64,000 nucleotides of DNA from Neodiprion pinetum (GCF_021155775.2 NC_060234.1:40669026-40733025); one strand, 5' to 3'; positions 1-12,253 are shown, numbered from the stretch's first letter. Made by a program: numbers and translations. The notes: generated by a model from the letters alone, not told the origin.

Positions 1-2237
1 GATATCATCACGATTCATCAAGGTCATTGAGTTCTTCGCCATTTAATTTACCGACAAAACAAACTAATTCGAAGACGTACGAGTACGTGGAAAGGGAGAA
101 AAAGCTTACGATTTTTAAAATATTTTTTTTTATTTTTTTTTTTCATTCGTCATAGGTGTATTTACTCCACTAACAAACGGCCGTAATGATGTGCAATTAG
201 TTTAATCATCCGTTCGTTGCAGCCAATTAAATGATGAAAACGACATGTTTTCGAATTTTATTTTGAAAAGAAGTTCACGCTAGAAAAAAAAAAGGCGAGA
301 CATTCCCATTTCCACCCAACGTTTTAATTAGTACGCCTCGGTGACTCTGGCTCCACTGTATGGCCAGCCGCATATATAGAGGGCCCGATCCCCCCCAAGC
401 TTTGAACACCATTTGGATATTAAACGCGATCCTTATGCCTTTATATACCGTCTAGATATCCACACGCCAGAGAGAACCGCCACCTGGAGTTTATCCTTTT
501 TATATTATCGTAAACGCAACAGATGCATCGCGAGTCAAGTAAGGGATGAAAAGCAATCGTTCAACCATGTCTGTCCATGAAATGGAAATACACATGTATG
601 AGAACTGCCGAATTGTAAGGCTATACAGGCACAAGTGTCGGCGACATTTGAGGCGACGAAAGAATCAATCACTACCCTCTCGTCACGCGTCCCAAATCGT
701 GTGATTCGATCTCACAAGGGGTTACGTCATTCTTTTTACGTCAGCACAGTTTTCATCCTACTGAATTTTCCCGCAAGTTTACCCCCATTGATAATTCCGC
801 TGTGCCGATTTGTGATACAGTTAATAATTGGTAACGAAGAAACGGTAATTTCACAGTGTTTGGGAGAAACGAGTGATGCGACTTGTCCATTGGCATTTAG
901 CAACGATGCTCTGGTGTAGAGCATCGGTATATATCAGGAATCGGATATATTTTTAGCGGTGGCCCGTGGGTGGCCCGACATGTCTTACAACCCTCTCTGC
1001 TCCGGCCTAGCCGTAGCACCGCCTTTAAATACGTCCAAAAATAAACTAATTTGTCCCGAATTTATCACCAACGATTTACAGAATAACCAGCTCGAGCCAA
1101 GCTGCAAGGCGAGACTCCGTGTATAATGTGCTGCGGAGGCATTAATTATTATGTTTACCCACGAAATCATTCACGGAATCTGTTTGAGAAGTTGCAAGAT
1201 TGTAACAATTTTATCATCACGTCACAGGAAATTGATTAATACAAAAGTCCTGTTTTCATTGCCATTTCACAAAGCGAGAAAAGGTGAATCGTTGAGTTTG
1301 AAAATGAAATCGAACAGGATTCGGCGTCGGTACGGAAATGTAATTTTATTTATTTTAAACCGACGGAAAAACCGTAGAACATTGAAAAAGAAAAACGGAA
1401 CCTTTGTGCCGAACGGAATGGTCGAGGTTTATAATACCCCATTGTAAAATAACTGCACGTATCCCGAGTAAATTAAAAACAAATATTTTCCCATACGCGC
1501 ATACAAGTAAATACACACGTACTCGCATCGGATAAAAATTTTACATCACCTAGTCTGATGTAATTAAATGTTATTTTTCGATCTTTTTTCTTACGTTCGA
1601 TCAACTCGATTGGATATTTTACACGTTTCAATATCCACACCACACACGGTGGTGAACATCTCCTCCAAAATGCTGGCAGTACTGTCATTAGTCGGACAGT
1701 CTCCTTTCGCCGTGTTAATCAAACTGTTTATCTTTAATTACGTGAAATTTAATACTATGCATCGAACTCTCCATACCGCGGTGCTACAGTTTACGGAATA
1801 TGATCAAACAATGCCTCCACATCGCAGCGCGAAAGTTCTTCGCGTTTGAGTCTCACGACGCAGATTGACAAAAGCCTGGAAATTACACCACAGATAACTG
1901 ACGTTCGTAGATAATTAGCGGTATGTTTACACCAAGTGATACACCGAAGTGAACATATGGCGGGAAATATTCCTCGAGGATAAACAAATACGTCAACGCA
2001 CCCCAGCGCGCTGCGGAAGCACGGCATCTCGGATGGACCCCTCGCTTCGGATTCTGCCGTCGACAATAGAGGAGTTAATGAAAGATGCGCGACGCTAGTT
2101 ATAAATGCCATAACTCAACGGAGCTCCCCAGACTCTCTTCTCGGCTCCCCGATCTCTGCGCGTATGAACGACGGGCATCCCCTTATCGCATCGCTCTGTT
2201 GTGTGTGACTTCTGACTCACTCCACTAAGCGCGGGCG
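1..2237. other. non-coding stretch, no gene recognised
   Basis: Mixed AT-rich DNA with A/T tracts near 120-145. A TATATAGA motif at 373-380, followed by a C-run, could be a core promoter, but no initiator or coding exon can be tied to it. Open frames here are short and have no protein-like composition. Nothing else was seen. Confidence 0.6.
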
Positions 2238-2550
2238 ATGGATCAGCTGAACTTGGGAACCACCACCGTAAGGATAACAAGAAAGAAAAGGTGATGGATC
2301 TCCGGAAAGCACCGAGTTTCTACTCTTCATTGACAATACTTGTCTACCTTGGTTTGGGGTTGATTTCTAGTGTCGTCGAATACCTAAAATGGAACCACCG
2401 TATGAAGGTGATGAAGAAAATCACCCTGAAGATGATGAAAGGAGAACAGTGCATTATTTACGCGAGGCCAATTACAGAGGATTCGTACCGAGCATGAATG
2501 GTCATGCCATAAATGCGACGAGCACCAAAGCTTCGCGGAAAAGCTCGTGA
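2238..2550 (+). CDS. candidate two-exon small ORF, unknown function
   Basis: An ATG at 2238 opens ten codons (beginning MDQLNLG) up to a GTAAGG donor-like site at 2268. A TTGATTTCTAG acceptor-like site ends at 2370. The frame from 2371 continues in phase 0 for 59 codons to TGA at 2548-2550. The second part is acidic at first (MEPPYEGDEENHPEDDERR) and then basic and serine-rich. The implied intron is about 103 bases, a normal size for insects, and the predicted product is 69 residues. No domain is recognised. The fit of phase and splice sites is suggestive but could be chance. The alternative is that 2.37-2.66 kb is a decayed transposon frame, because a second protein-like frame begins within it at 2513. 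Confidence 0.2.
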
Positions 2551-2662
2551 ATGGTGCAAAAGCTCGACGATAAGCCGTGACGCTTTTATTGGGTATAATT
2601 CCGAGAAAGATTGCAGTAGACGCAATGCGGATATATTTGACGAGTGGTTTACGGTCAATTGA
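2513..2662 (+). pseudogene. open frame with gag-like motif, possible retroelement remnant
   Basis: A 49-codon ATG frame overlaps the end of the preceding candidate in another reading frame. Near its start it reads KLRGKAREW, which resembles the L-x-G-x-A-x-x-W signature of Ty3/Gypsy-type gag proteins. It continues with charged, protein-like sequence ending in NADIFDEWFTVN. Two adjoining protein-like frames in different phases are what a frameshifted, decaying coding region looks like. There is no zinc knuckle, protease, reverse transcriptase or LTR nearby, so assignment to a retroelement rests on one short motif and may be wrong. Confidence 0.2.
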
Positions 2663-2894
2663 AAGGGTCGCCAAACTGCTGACAGTCGATCTTTCATAAT
2701 CCATCAAAGGAATCTTTTATCAAGGATATAATCCGACTTGGACACGTGTCTCGCATACAGTCCTGCTAGGGCAGATGTCGTTAAGCATCAAGTTCGCGAT
2801 CATGATCGATGTCGTTTACGCTGAGAAGGGTGAGACGGAAAATAGCGTGAGTAACTCTCGGCGTTTTGACAAACTAGTCGAAACACTTTTCCAG

Positions 2895-3086
2895 CCTCCG
2901 ACTGCCCCGTTATGAAAAAATGGATGTCAAGTTCAGACAGAGCGGAAAGAATTGCGAAAGAAGTTACCGAGTCTGCGACGTCTGACGAGGATGCGCTCGA
3001 TTCCCAACAACCTGACCAAAATCCAGACGCGCGAGACCTTCGACCGTTGGTGCAACGAAGACTGCTACACGGTCTAGTTAATTCCG
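2895..3086 (+). CDS. candidate internal exon, unknown protein
   Basis: A CACTTTTCCAG acceptor-like site ends at 2894 and a strong G|GTAAGT donor starts at 3087. The frame between them is open throughout, with two bases before the first full codon and one left over at the donor. It contains ATG at 2912. The product is hydrophilic: a lysine/serine start (MKKWMSSSDRAERIAKEV), an acidic serine/aspartate stretch, then a Gln/Asp/Pro-rich part and a basic end (LVQRRLLHG). No family is recognised. A second open frame without stops (2700-2915) overlaps its left edge. Splicing to the acceptor at 3449 would add only about 15 codons before a stop. This is one of the better exon look-alikes in the window, but still weak. 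Confidence 0.25.
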
Positions 3087-3449
3087 GTAAGTACTAAGTC
3101 AGCAATTAGCCAGGGTGTCCAATTTGACTCATTAGCGAAATGCACCGCGAGCCCAGTGTGCAGAGCGCCAAAGTCAACTTCTTATTCCACCAAAATACCT
3201 CGAGACCATGCAACTACGGCGGGTTTTTCCATCTTCTTTTACCACGGACATAATTAAGACGACAATCCTGAACTCAGACCCTAGGCAGAAAAAATCAACA
3301 GTCCCCGTTGTCCCGTATTAACATTCTAGGTGCAACCAGGGACGGTATCAACGACCCGAAAAGAGGAGTAGTGAATCAGAAGCCTTCGAGTAGTAGGTAC
3401 AAGTGTTTTCCGGAACTATCTTCCACGTTGCTTTTTTTCCAACCTACAG
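3087..3449. other. candidate intron between exon-like segments
   Basis: Runs from the GTAAGT at 3087 to a polypyrimidine tract (3430-3440) and CCTACAG at 3443-3449. It has the layout of an insect intron if the neighbouring exons are real. No other element was seen. Confidence 0.2.
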
Positions 3450-3762
3450 AAATCTGTGGCAGGCTAATCCATTTCGTGACTCCTATCACCGCGTGACGCG
3501 CTCCCCTTCCTCGGCTGGTTATTTTATATCTCCTGCACCGAGCGTCGAGAGTGAATCACACTTGACGATACGCAGGAACAGAGCAGAGCCCTCCGTTTCG
3601 GCCACGTCGCGGCTCCTCCCCTGCAATTGGGTTGGATTATGTCCGTGTTCATGTGGCTGCTTCTATCGCGCCAGAATCTGGTCCCGAGGTCTTAGGGGCA
3701 AACTACGTCGAGGCTTTCGACCGAGTCCTGTCGCTGCGGGAGTAGGTGTAGCGGTAACCTAG
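3450..3762 (+). CDS. candidate 3' exon, arginine/serine-rich open frame
   Basis: After the strong CTTTTTTTCCAACCTACAG acceptor, the frame beginning at 3451 stays open for 103 codons to TAG at 3760-3762. It starts NLWQANPFRDSYHRV, is rich in Ser, Pro and Arg, then has a Cys-rich patch (PCSCGCF) and an Arg/Gly-rich end. No family is recognised. The one-base overhang of the 2895-3086 exon would select another frame that stops at 3496, so the two do not join simply. The high GC of this piece makes long open frames likelier by chance. Confidence 0.18.
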
Positions 3763-4038
3763 AGGAAAGTAGGAACAGTTGTTATCTATTTACAGGCCAT
3801 TTATCCGGGGGTGTCTGCTGTTTGGTCACTTTGGTGAATTATTTCTCACAAGCATATAGGAGGCGAGATCGGTGATCAGTGCCAGCCTTTCACCGTCGCG
3901 TCGTTTCCATTCACCTCCGGCGCACAATGCGACCCTTACGCTCAGCTGCAGCAAGGCTTTCCGGAAGATATTGGTTGCGATGATAAATAGACGTCAAGAG
4001 TTGGCGCCGTTCGGCTGACTGGTGAAAATGATCGTCAA

Positions 4039-4287
4039 ATGATCCCGGAATACGGTTGTTGGCTGAGTTCCGCACCTGCGTATCCTGCTGGGGAAACGGG
4101 AAGAGGGTTGACGGTTAGAATCCATTCGTCTGGTGTCAACGTGACTAATCCACGCATATCGTACTTGGCACGCTACGTCTCATCCTTCGATTCCGATCAG
4201 GTAGACACAGAGACCTTCTTTTGTGCCTTTTGGGGCCCTGTTAAAGTGTCAAATGTTCGTCAAAAGGGATCAGGGCTAGATCGGTAG
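4039..4287 (+). CDS. candidate small ORF, unknown
   Basis: An ATG-started 82-codon frame (MIPEYGCWLSSAPAYPAG...) with balanced composition and no recognised domain. Just upstream, 3838-3990 is another stop-free, protein-like frame (50 codons, containing SFPFTSGAQCDPYAQLQQGF) without its own ATG. Together with the segments at 2.2-3.8 kb these form the densest group of protein-like frames in the window. No splice model joining them can be defended by eye. Confidence 0.15.
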   Translation: MIPEYGCWLSSAPAYPAGETGRGLTVRIHSSGVNVTNPRISYLARYVSSFDSDQVDTETFFCAFWGPVKVSNVRQKGSGLDR

Positions 4288-5680
4288 TTGTCAATCACGT
4301 GGCGTAATGCAGCCGCAAGTATGATTTAGATACGGGTATCAGAGAGGATTATATTCCGGTTCGGAATGCAGTCCATTGGACACCCGATATTCGTTCGATG
4401 CTGTCGCAGGTTCGTGTTCGAAAATAGTCGATGGACCGATTAAACGCGTTTTCACGAGTGATCTACACGAAGATTATATATGCTCAATGTGATTAATTCT
4501 CGACCCACAAAGTGGTAGCGTAAAGTTCGTCATCTGATATCGTTTCAAATTTCACCGTAATTCAAACAAGTTCAGCTCCGTCGATCCGGAGTTCATTTCA
4601 CGTCGGTAACTGTCGGTCCTCGTTTTATTTCACTTGGCGAATCCAGTTGAAAGGGGGATTTGCTCGGTGATCGTTTAAACAGAAGCTGTGGAAACGTGAA
4701 CCGTGTTTAAATAAGTTCAACGTCCCTGCCGGTAGCAGGTGGCGATTCGTTTCAAGATTAAATTAATCAAGAACTGCACTATTAGCCGGATACTAGCTTT
4801 TGATTAACCCAACGAACGAGACTAATTGCGGGTCTTTTTCATTCTGCGAATATGTCCGCGCGCCACACGCGTTGATGGAAAGTAATCGAGGGCTTTGAAC
4901 AAAGGTTTAGAATCGCGTGGGCGATCAGGTGAATGTTTACGACGTATATTTGATCGATAGTAATTAGGCTGAAGGTAGAGATTGAAGGAATACTCGGTAC
5001 AGAGCGTCGATAAAGTAAATATCCTACCGATGTCCTCGCGCAAGTAGGATCGATGAATCAAAAACAAAGCCCAGATCTCCGAGTAACATGACACTCCCAG
5101 CTATAGGTGTATGAGATATCTTAAGGAGAAGCTTTATTACGGGTAGTCGGACGAAGTCGACGGTGGATAAAGAGAAATTTATATCTGTAGGTGCGTGTCG
5201 CTAACGTTATACAGGCTGGATGTGTGCTGGAGGCGGAGTGCGGGGTGGGTGGGGCAAGAAAAATAATAATAAACAGTTTATCTATCAAGTATAAGCGGAT
5301 TACCCGCGGGGAGCGAAGGCATGGCAGCGGCTGGAAGGAAGGAAAGACTGGGACCACGTGACCCTTATCTTATGAGTCAGATGAGGCTGGGCAGGATATC
5401 GCGTTTAGCCAGTGACAGCTGCGTAAGTGTAACTAAATAACGAACCGAGCTGCCAAGCCGCCGTTCAGTGATCAGCCGAGCCGTAACCGAGTATCTTACA
5501 CCGTTACATCACCGATGTAAGCCGAGATTGAAGGATCGTGACAAAGCGGAGACGAGAGTAACGCGCGATTTACACATCCTTGTGAACATGCCAGATTCGT
5601 AACAAATCGTCCCGGAGTTCATAGTTCCGCGGAGGAACGCAGGAATTCCAATGATTCTACCAATTCGAAACCCATCGATG
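4288..5680. other. non-coding stretch
   Basis: Unique sequence with a G-rich patch near 5240-5255 and short AAT runs near 5261-5272. No exon, RNA gene or transposon end was recognised. Confidence 0.55.
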
Positions 5681-5800
5681 ACTTGGTCGAGTGACTTTGA
5701 GTGAATTCGTGGGTTCGAGCGACTCGAGTTGAATTCACGTCGGAATTCAAGTGACTCCGAAGTACTTGAAAGGTCTTCGAGTGAACTGAAACGACTTGTG
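5681..5800 (+). repeat. degenerate ~30-bp minisatellite
   Basis: Three imperfect tandem units at 5694-5721, 5722-5753 and 5754-5783, with partial units on both sides. Each full unit begins ACT and ends CGAGYG or CAAGTG. The first two contain GAATTC and the third has diverged. Unit lengths of 28, 32 and 30 bases were read directly. Confidence 0.5.
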
Positions 5801-7617
5801 TCGCCAAGTGTGGACCTTACTTCAGACACGGAGGTTGTAAACTGTTCTAAAAGAGGAGACACGGGCATTAACGAGAAAGTAGCCACTTGAGAGGCGTATG
5901 TACGTACCTACCTGCCTATCTTGACTTTTCGGAATTCGAAGGACTCGGCGTAAAAAGGGGGAAATTAAGAAATGACAAGCCTTTCGCCCCGATATACCCG
6001 AAAGAAGTATCTTAATCTTTCCTCCACGTTTTAAATTCGGATCGCGAACATTCCGAGAGACGCACAGGCAGACGTCCGGGAATTCAACGGACTCGGTGAA
6101 AATTCTAATTTTTATACCCGTCGCAAAGCTGACGGAGTAACGAACGACGTTTACGCGTATATAAAGGCACGCTTCGCGGCAGAGGCGAAAATTAAATTCG
6201 ATTGGAGTTCGACCTGGGAATGCGATCATCTCCAAATGAAATATTGATGACTGGCCGTCGTTCAAGGGTGTCGCGCGTTCATTTCTTCTCGACGACGATG
6301 ACGGCGATGTTATAAATATTCATGCTAAAACGTATTAATCCTTCCTCATTTGCAATTCGTTGTTTGTTACGTGGCGTGACACGCGTTGGCTACATTCGAC
6401 TCGACGCAAAGTTTCGAGATGAAATATTTGACTCGATGAACCGGTGCTTCGCATTCGCGGTGTCGATTACCATGCCTTTCGTTTCTTTCACGCTGACAAA
6501 AATGGCAAGACGCGTTGAGAAAGAACAGTTGGCGAGGTAAATAAATCACGTCGTACATGCAGGGTGGGTATAAGGTAAGAGCAAGCGGGTGAAAAAGGTG
6601 AATTTGTCAGATTTTTTTCGGGCTCGGTAGGCTGGAGACGAGGCGAATGACGCCTGTAGGGAAATCAGTTGAGATGATGAAATATATCTCGGGTTAATAT
6701 TAAAACTTTTTCCCGGATCTATAGCCGACTGTTTTCCTCCGAATTCTCAAGACGTATCCGCGGCTGTTTGTATTCGTTATAAATGTACGGTGTACGTTTC
6801 AAGTTTTCTTCCGTGACTCTTGAAATACTTGAAAGTTTTCCTTTGCCGTTGGCTCTTCCGACTTTATTACAAGTACACGTCAGTCCTCTTAACGCTGTCG
6901 CCTCGTCTTGAATTCCTACGAGACGAAGCAAAGGAATATAGACATCTCGCTTTGCTAAGCTTTAATGGAATATTGCGCAGGTTCGCAGTAAAAGATTCAT
7001 TATATATCGTATAAGATACATACGCCTGGTCAAAGGATGAAACTGCAGTATGACGCGCTCTGAAATTCGATTAAAATATTCCTTGAAGTTGGAGAAGCGC
7101 GACCGTATCAAATCCACGAAGACGCTGATAAGACGAGTCTCATCTTGAGTCGAATCCTCAGGACGCGATCCTCGGGAAAGTTTCTTCGTTTGGTTTCCAA
7201 AGTCGGTGGCTTTCCGCAATGTTGATTTCCTACAATGTGACCGGAGACGGATATTTAGGAGGGAACATTGCGGAGATGCGTTCCAAAGAGGGAAGAAGGA
7301 CATTGTCTTCCCATTCTTCGTTGAATTTCGCTGAATCGTGGAAGCCAGGTGGGCCCGGATCTTCGCAAGTTCATCTCGTCAGCGCCTTGTTGGCTTTTGA
7401 ACCTCGGAGCAAGGAAGAAGGCACTCAAAAATTCTCCCCTGGGCACTAGTGTCACGTCTCAACAGGGAGTCCTCGGTGCGTCCTCGGGTGCGGGCCAAGT
7501 GGTTTCCCTAGTGGGGTAGCTAACCTGACCCAGCAATCCCGCGGCCGCAACCCTGGAATATTAAACAACTGGGACGACACCTCGCGGCGCTCCCTCTTCC
7601 TCGTCCTCATCCTCGCC

Positions 7618-7618
<1 letters not shown>
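5801..7618. other. non-coding stretch with a short word repeat
   Basis: Holds two nearly identical 20-base words, GGAATTCGAAGGACTCGGCG (5931-5950) and GGAATTCAACGGACTCGGTG (6079-6098), which match at 17 of 20 positions and echo the GAATTC/GACTC words of the minisatellite just upstream. Open frames here are not protein-like. Confidence 0.5.

Positions 7619-7650
<32 letters not shown>
7619..7650. repeat. (CT)n microsatellite
   Basis: An almost pure CT dinucleotide tract with a single G interruption near its left end, inside a longer pyrimidine-rich region (about 7587-7680). Confidence 0.9.
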
Positions 7651-10600
7651 CACTCTCTTTCGGCGTATTCCTCTCGCCGCACCCGCACCATCATCCTACC
7701 TTCCTCTCTCATGCTTGTCTAGTGATTACGCGCTTTGATCTCCGTAATCATCAACTGTTTCCCAACCGCCAACGGCTCAAGTTCGCTTTCCGCTATCCGC
7801 CCGTTTCACACACCAGACGGCGGTCCCTCCTCTCTCCCTCTAACTTTACCAGCGACATTTCCCCGGCGAATATTCCCATTTCGCTCCGCGTTCATCTGCT
7901 GGGTCTCGTTTTTAGCCAACAATCAACGTGCAGGAATTGACTGCGATGATAATCCCCGAGTTAGGTTGGGACTTCAATAGCTGCGCTCCGTTGTGCAGGA
8001 TCGCTGTCTGTTTCATGCGGGTGCCGATCAAAGATTCAATTATATATAGTCAAGCCGTTTTTCACTATCTGTTGCACTAATCGTATTAGGATCCGTATAC
8101 TCAATGACTCTTTGCTAACTTTTGTCTTTAGTGAATCAACATTGTCGATTAAAGAATGGTTCATCTCGTTAGCAATTTTTTACAAGATTTAAAGTGATTT
8201 CCCGAAGAGTCTATGAAGAGTTACGCTTCAATTTCACAAATCTGATAGTATATAGGTATATATTGAATTCCAGTAAAGTTACCTCAAGGATTTAAATGTA
8301 CGATAATTGTGCGATGGTTTCGATTCAACGCGAAAAATGACGGTGACTATAAACAAGAGAAGAACAAAGGTTGGAAAACAGTGAGTGAAGAAAAAAAGAA
8401 AAAGAAAAAAAAAAAAAATTTTTCGATTACTCTATGCGGAATCGTTTTCGCTGTAGGAGATTTGTTCGGAGAGCGCAACGAGCAGCCTTTGAAAGCGGAG
8501 CCGTCGAAGGTGGATCGACAAAAGCCTAAAACAACAATCCCGCAGGCATTTGAAAACCATCCGAACCCTTCAATCGGTATTAGGCAATTTAAATGTAGAT
8601 CGTTTCGTATCTGACGAATGCTCGCGAGCTTGCAGAGCTTAAGCCGACATACCTACAACGTAAATATATGCATGTAATTGTGTATGCATGTGTATAACCG
8701 AAACAGGCGAACAGACGCATGTGTGCCGTTTTGGAACACGTGACGATGTTCGCCCGAGTCACCCTCTTTTATTTGCGGGATAATTGGTGCAGTTGCATCG
8801 CCTCGAACGTGTCAGTCTAATCCCAGTTGCCCACTTGATATATATCGTGCGAAGGCAAATAAGCCAAATTGAAACGAGGCCGTTTCAATTCGCTGCTTTG
8901 CCGAGATCGAGCGATTCGGCACAGGGTGCCGTATCACCGCCGACTCTTTGCTTAATGGAAAGAGAAACTAGAACCGAGGCCTTAACTCTCCGCCCTCGAA
9001 ACTCCCCCACCCTGCGGAGTTTGTTTAATCCCTTAATCCTTTTCAGACCAAATTAGCTACGTGCTGATAATAAATGAGCTGGTATTAAAAACAAGAAGAG
9101 AAAGAAACATCGTTCAGCATCGCGACTCTTGATTTACATTGGCAAGTTTTGTTCAAAAAAGTAGAATTAATAGAACTTGAGTCCCTCCGAGAGTTGTCGA
9201 AGCTCTTGAGATCCGCAGCGGATGCTCAATAGTCGACTTACCTGTTTTCACTCTTACAGTATACTTCTGAACTCGGCTTAAGATGGATTTATCTCGGCTT
9301 AATCGATTGTTTCTTACGGAGTCGGGTTTACGTACTCGAATCGTGCAGGGTATATTGTCGCGGTGGATAAACTTCTCCAAATTTAAATACTCGAGCCACG
9401 TGTAGCACCGTTGAAGAATATACCGCACATAACTTGAATCGAGCACATAAACAAATATGTTTACCTCAAGAGTCACCAAAAAGACGTCGCCTCGTTCTCG
9501 TTGCCCTTCAAACCCTCGCCTCAAAGTTATACCTCGCTTGCTCCACTCATAGTTTCTCTCTACCGTACGCTTACAGTAACTAACGAGGCATCGTAATTTT
9601 TCCAGCCACAACCAGTAGAAAAAACCAGAAAAAGAAGAAGCAAGGTGGAAAAGAATATGCGGTCGAAGATGAAAATAGACCAAGTGTTCCAAAGATTTGA
9701 GAAGGGTCCTTTGAACTTGGTGAACCTTTTTACAACGCCAATCGAAAGTTCATTATGGAAGCTGTCACCGAATCAATGTTAAGCGGTTATATTCAAATAG
9801 ATTCCGCATTCATAACCATTGATGTAACTCTGCGGTCAAAACTGTACGCACAACAATTCAAAGTCAAAAATGTTTTAAATAAAAGGTTGATCGTGAATTC
9901 GGTGAATTGTAACAGTTTCGAACACTGACATGGAAGGTGTTCCAGATCGATCTCTACGATTTCATTTCTTTTGCAATATGTCACAGCAGACTAAAAACTA
10001 AGCGACACGTATTTTTTTTTTTTTTATATCTGCCATCAAACATTGTAAGGATTTGATAATTTTGTTTTCAATTTAGAATACTGAATTTTTCATTTCTCGT
10101 TATGAGAAAACTTTTCCAATTGGATTGGTTGAAAAATATTATGTTCTTGTGGGTGAAACTGTCAAATCACCCCTTGACATGCCTCGCTTCGGAAGGTGGT
10201 TTCACCCCCTTAAAGTGTTTAATGGCAGGTGAAAAAAAATACGTTTCGCTTAATTTTTAGTCTATTATAACATATTAAACAAGAAATGAAATCGGAGATG
10301 TGGACTTGGGATACCTAGCCAGCCCGAAATCCGCTGTTCACCTGAACATTTCAATATAAAATATATCTGCAAGCTTCCAAAGCTGCAATCCAACGACCCT
10401 CGTACTCGGCTAAACGCCTATTCCTGTACCGTAGTCTCTTCAGTAACAACTTTATGCCTACTATTTAGTCTGGCTTGAGCAAAATTGCAGCCTTTAAATA
10501 CCCGCGAGCGTTGCACAGACGGGTTGCAGGATCGGCTGGGGCCGCACTTTTCCCTTCGGTCATGTAGCCCGTAAATGAGTGGAGGCGCAGATGTGGATGT

Positions 10601-12070
10601 ACTTTTACACCACGGAACCACCCGTGTGTACGTGCACGTAAGCAACGGTGATGACGGGGTGTGCTCAAGGAACCCTTTTCTCCACCCTCGGCTGTTGCCC
10701 GTCATTGTTGTTTAGGTGCCTGCCTGTGTTCCCCCCCTGGTCGAAGAAAGAAAATTGCGAAATGCTATGAGAAAAGCACGCAACTAACAACGATCGCGTA
10801 CCGATATGAGAGGATAATTGTGCATGTATGCCGGCTCCATCCACCGTTCAGAAATATCGAGGGAGCCGTATCCTGGTCAGAACCAGTCAGAAAGCGCCGC
10901 AACGCCAAGAGCGGACCCAGTCAATGTAGCTAATCGTGAACACTTCGGATGTGCTTAAAGCGATTACAGCATTGAACCGTAGTGGCTGCCTGTTATTAGT
11001 TCCGTAAGCGCCTACAGGCTGATTCATACCGAATGGCACCGTGTAGCGGGGTCCATAAGTGCAAAAAGGATTCCAGTTCGTTGTTCATTCAACGTTCGAA
11101 ATCACGCAGATAATTTCGTTTCTCGCGATGATTTTCAAAGTCACGGATTTGGAATTCGATGTGACGTGTGAAAACCAAACCGATGGGTTCCATTAGATGA
11201 TAACAGTTCCAATTCGTACGGTGAGGATCCTTGTTATACCGATGCACCGGAATTTATCCCCGTTGCCGAACGTGAATACGTTTGAAAAAGAAGAAAAACA
11301 ACCAGACGCGAAAAGTAAAATTGCTCTTTTGTGTGGCAGCAACTTCGGTCTGAATGGAAAACCTCCTTATTTCCTTTCTGTGAGCAGGAATTGTGTAAAG
11401 TTTACGGCATAGTCTCATTACGGTATTAGAGAGATCAGAGTCGACACATTCTGACATCAGGTTTCAGTAGGTAATCTAAAAACGCTTCAAGCCTCACGAA
11501 GCAGTCCATACGGTCGCATCTGTAACACACGTAATGGATTGTACATACATGCGAGGACGGTAAGAAGGTACAAAGCAGACACAGCGAGCTGACAAGCGCC
11601 ATATGGCTGCTTTGGACCTTTATCCTAGGCAACTGAGGCAACCAGAACCACTCGCTAGTCCACGGGGCTGTGAATTTACGGATTATAACCATTGTCGCGA
11701 GGATGTTACGGCGCAAATACGCCACCTCCTCGTAGCCGACATTGTCAAAGTCCACGTGTACCGCGGCGCAGCTAATTAGCTAATCCTTAGCTGTGCCATT
11801 ATAAGCCCGAATTAGCCGTAGGTACGCCAACCCTTGAAGAATACAACCATAGAAGCAAGCTCCGAAGCGCATGAAGAGGCGTTTCAACGGCATATCCTTT
11901 ATTACCACTGACGATCCTTTCTCCTGGAAAAAAGTAGGCCGTAGAATTATCCCAACGTCTGTGTTAAAAATTTCGCGTAACAACGTTCTCCACCACCATG
12001 ATCGTTCGTCGTTTTTTCCCAATTCTCGCAGAGAGTCGGATGAGCTTTTTGATCGAGAGAGAGTTGTTAC
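7651..12070. other. non-coding stretch
   Basis: Contains an A-rich tract at about 8390-8418, a T-tract at about 10012-10025 and a short hairpin, GGGTGAAAC (10151-10159) against GTTTCACCC (10199-10207). A minus-strand open frame of 179 codons (9153-9692) has no ATG at its beginning and no recognised domain, and I treat it as chance. Confidence 0.55.
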
Positions 12071-12093
12071 GGGGGTGGGTGGAGGGTGGGGGG
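12071..12093 (+). repeat. G-tract cluster, potential G-quadruplex
   Basis: Four runs of three to six G separated by one or two bases (GGGGGTGGGTGGAGGGTGG and on), which matches the usual G-quadruplex pattern on the plus strand. Confidence 0.6.
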
Positions 12094-12234
12094 ATAATCG
12101 AGCACGCGTTCCTGTAGCGATCGGTTTGGCTAAGTAACGCACCGGTAAACATTGGAGTTTTTGTGGTCGTGAAAGGGCAATGACGCCCTCGACATCTGTC
12201 CAGTGTAAACACCTCGGTAACGCCGGTCTGTGGC

Positions 12235-12253
12235 GGGGGGGGGGGGGGGGGGG
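12235..12253 (+). repeat. poly(G) run of 19
   Basis: An uninterrupted run of 19 G, followed by TGGGCTGG. A C7 run lies about 30 bases further on, near 12284. Runs like this are often length-variable and prone to assembly error. Confidence 0.85.

Noticed and set aside
9153..9692. 179-codon minus-strand open frame
   Set aside because: No ATG at its upstream end, no domain and no splice context.
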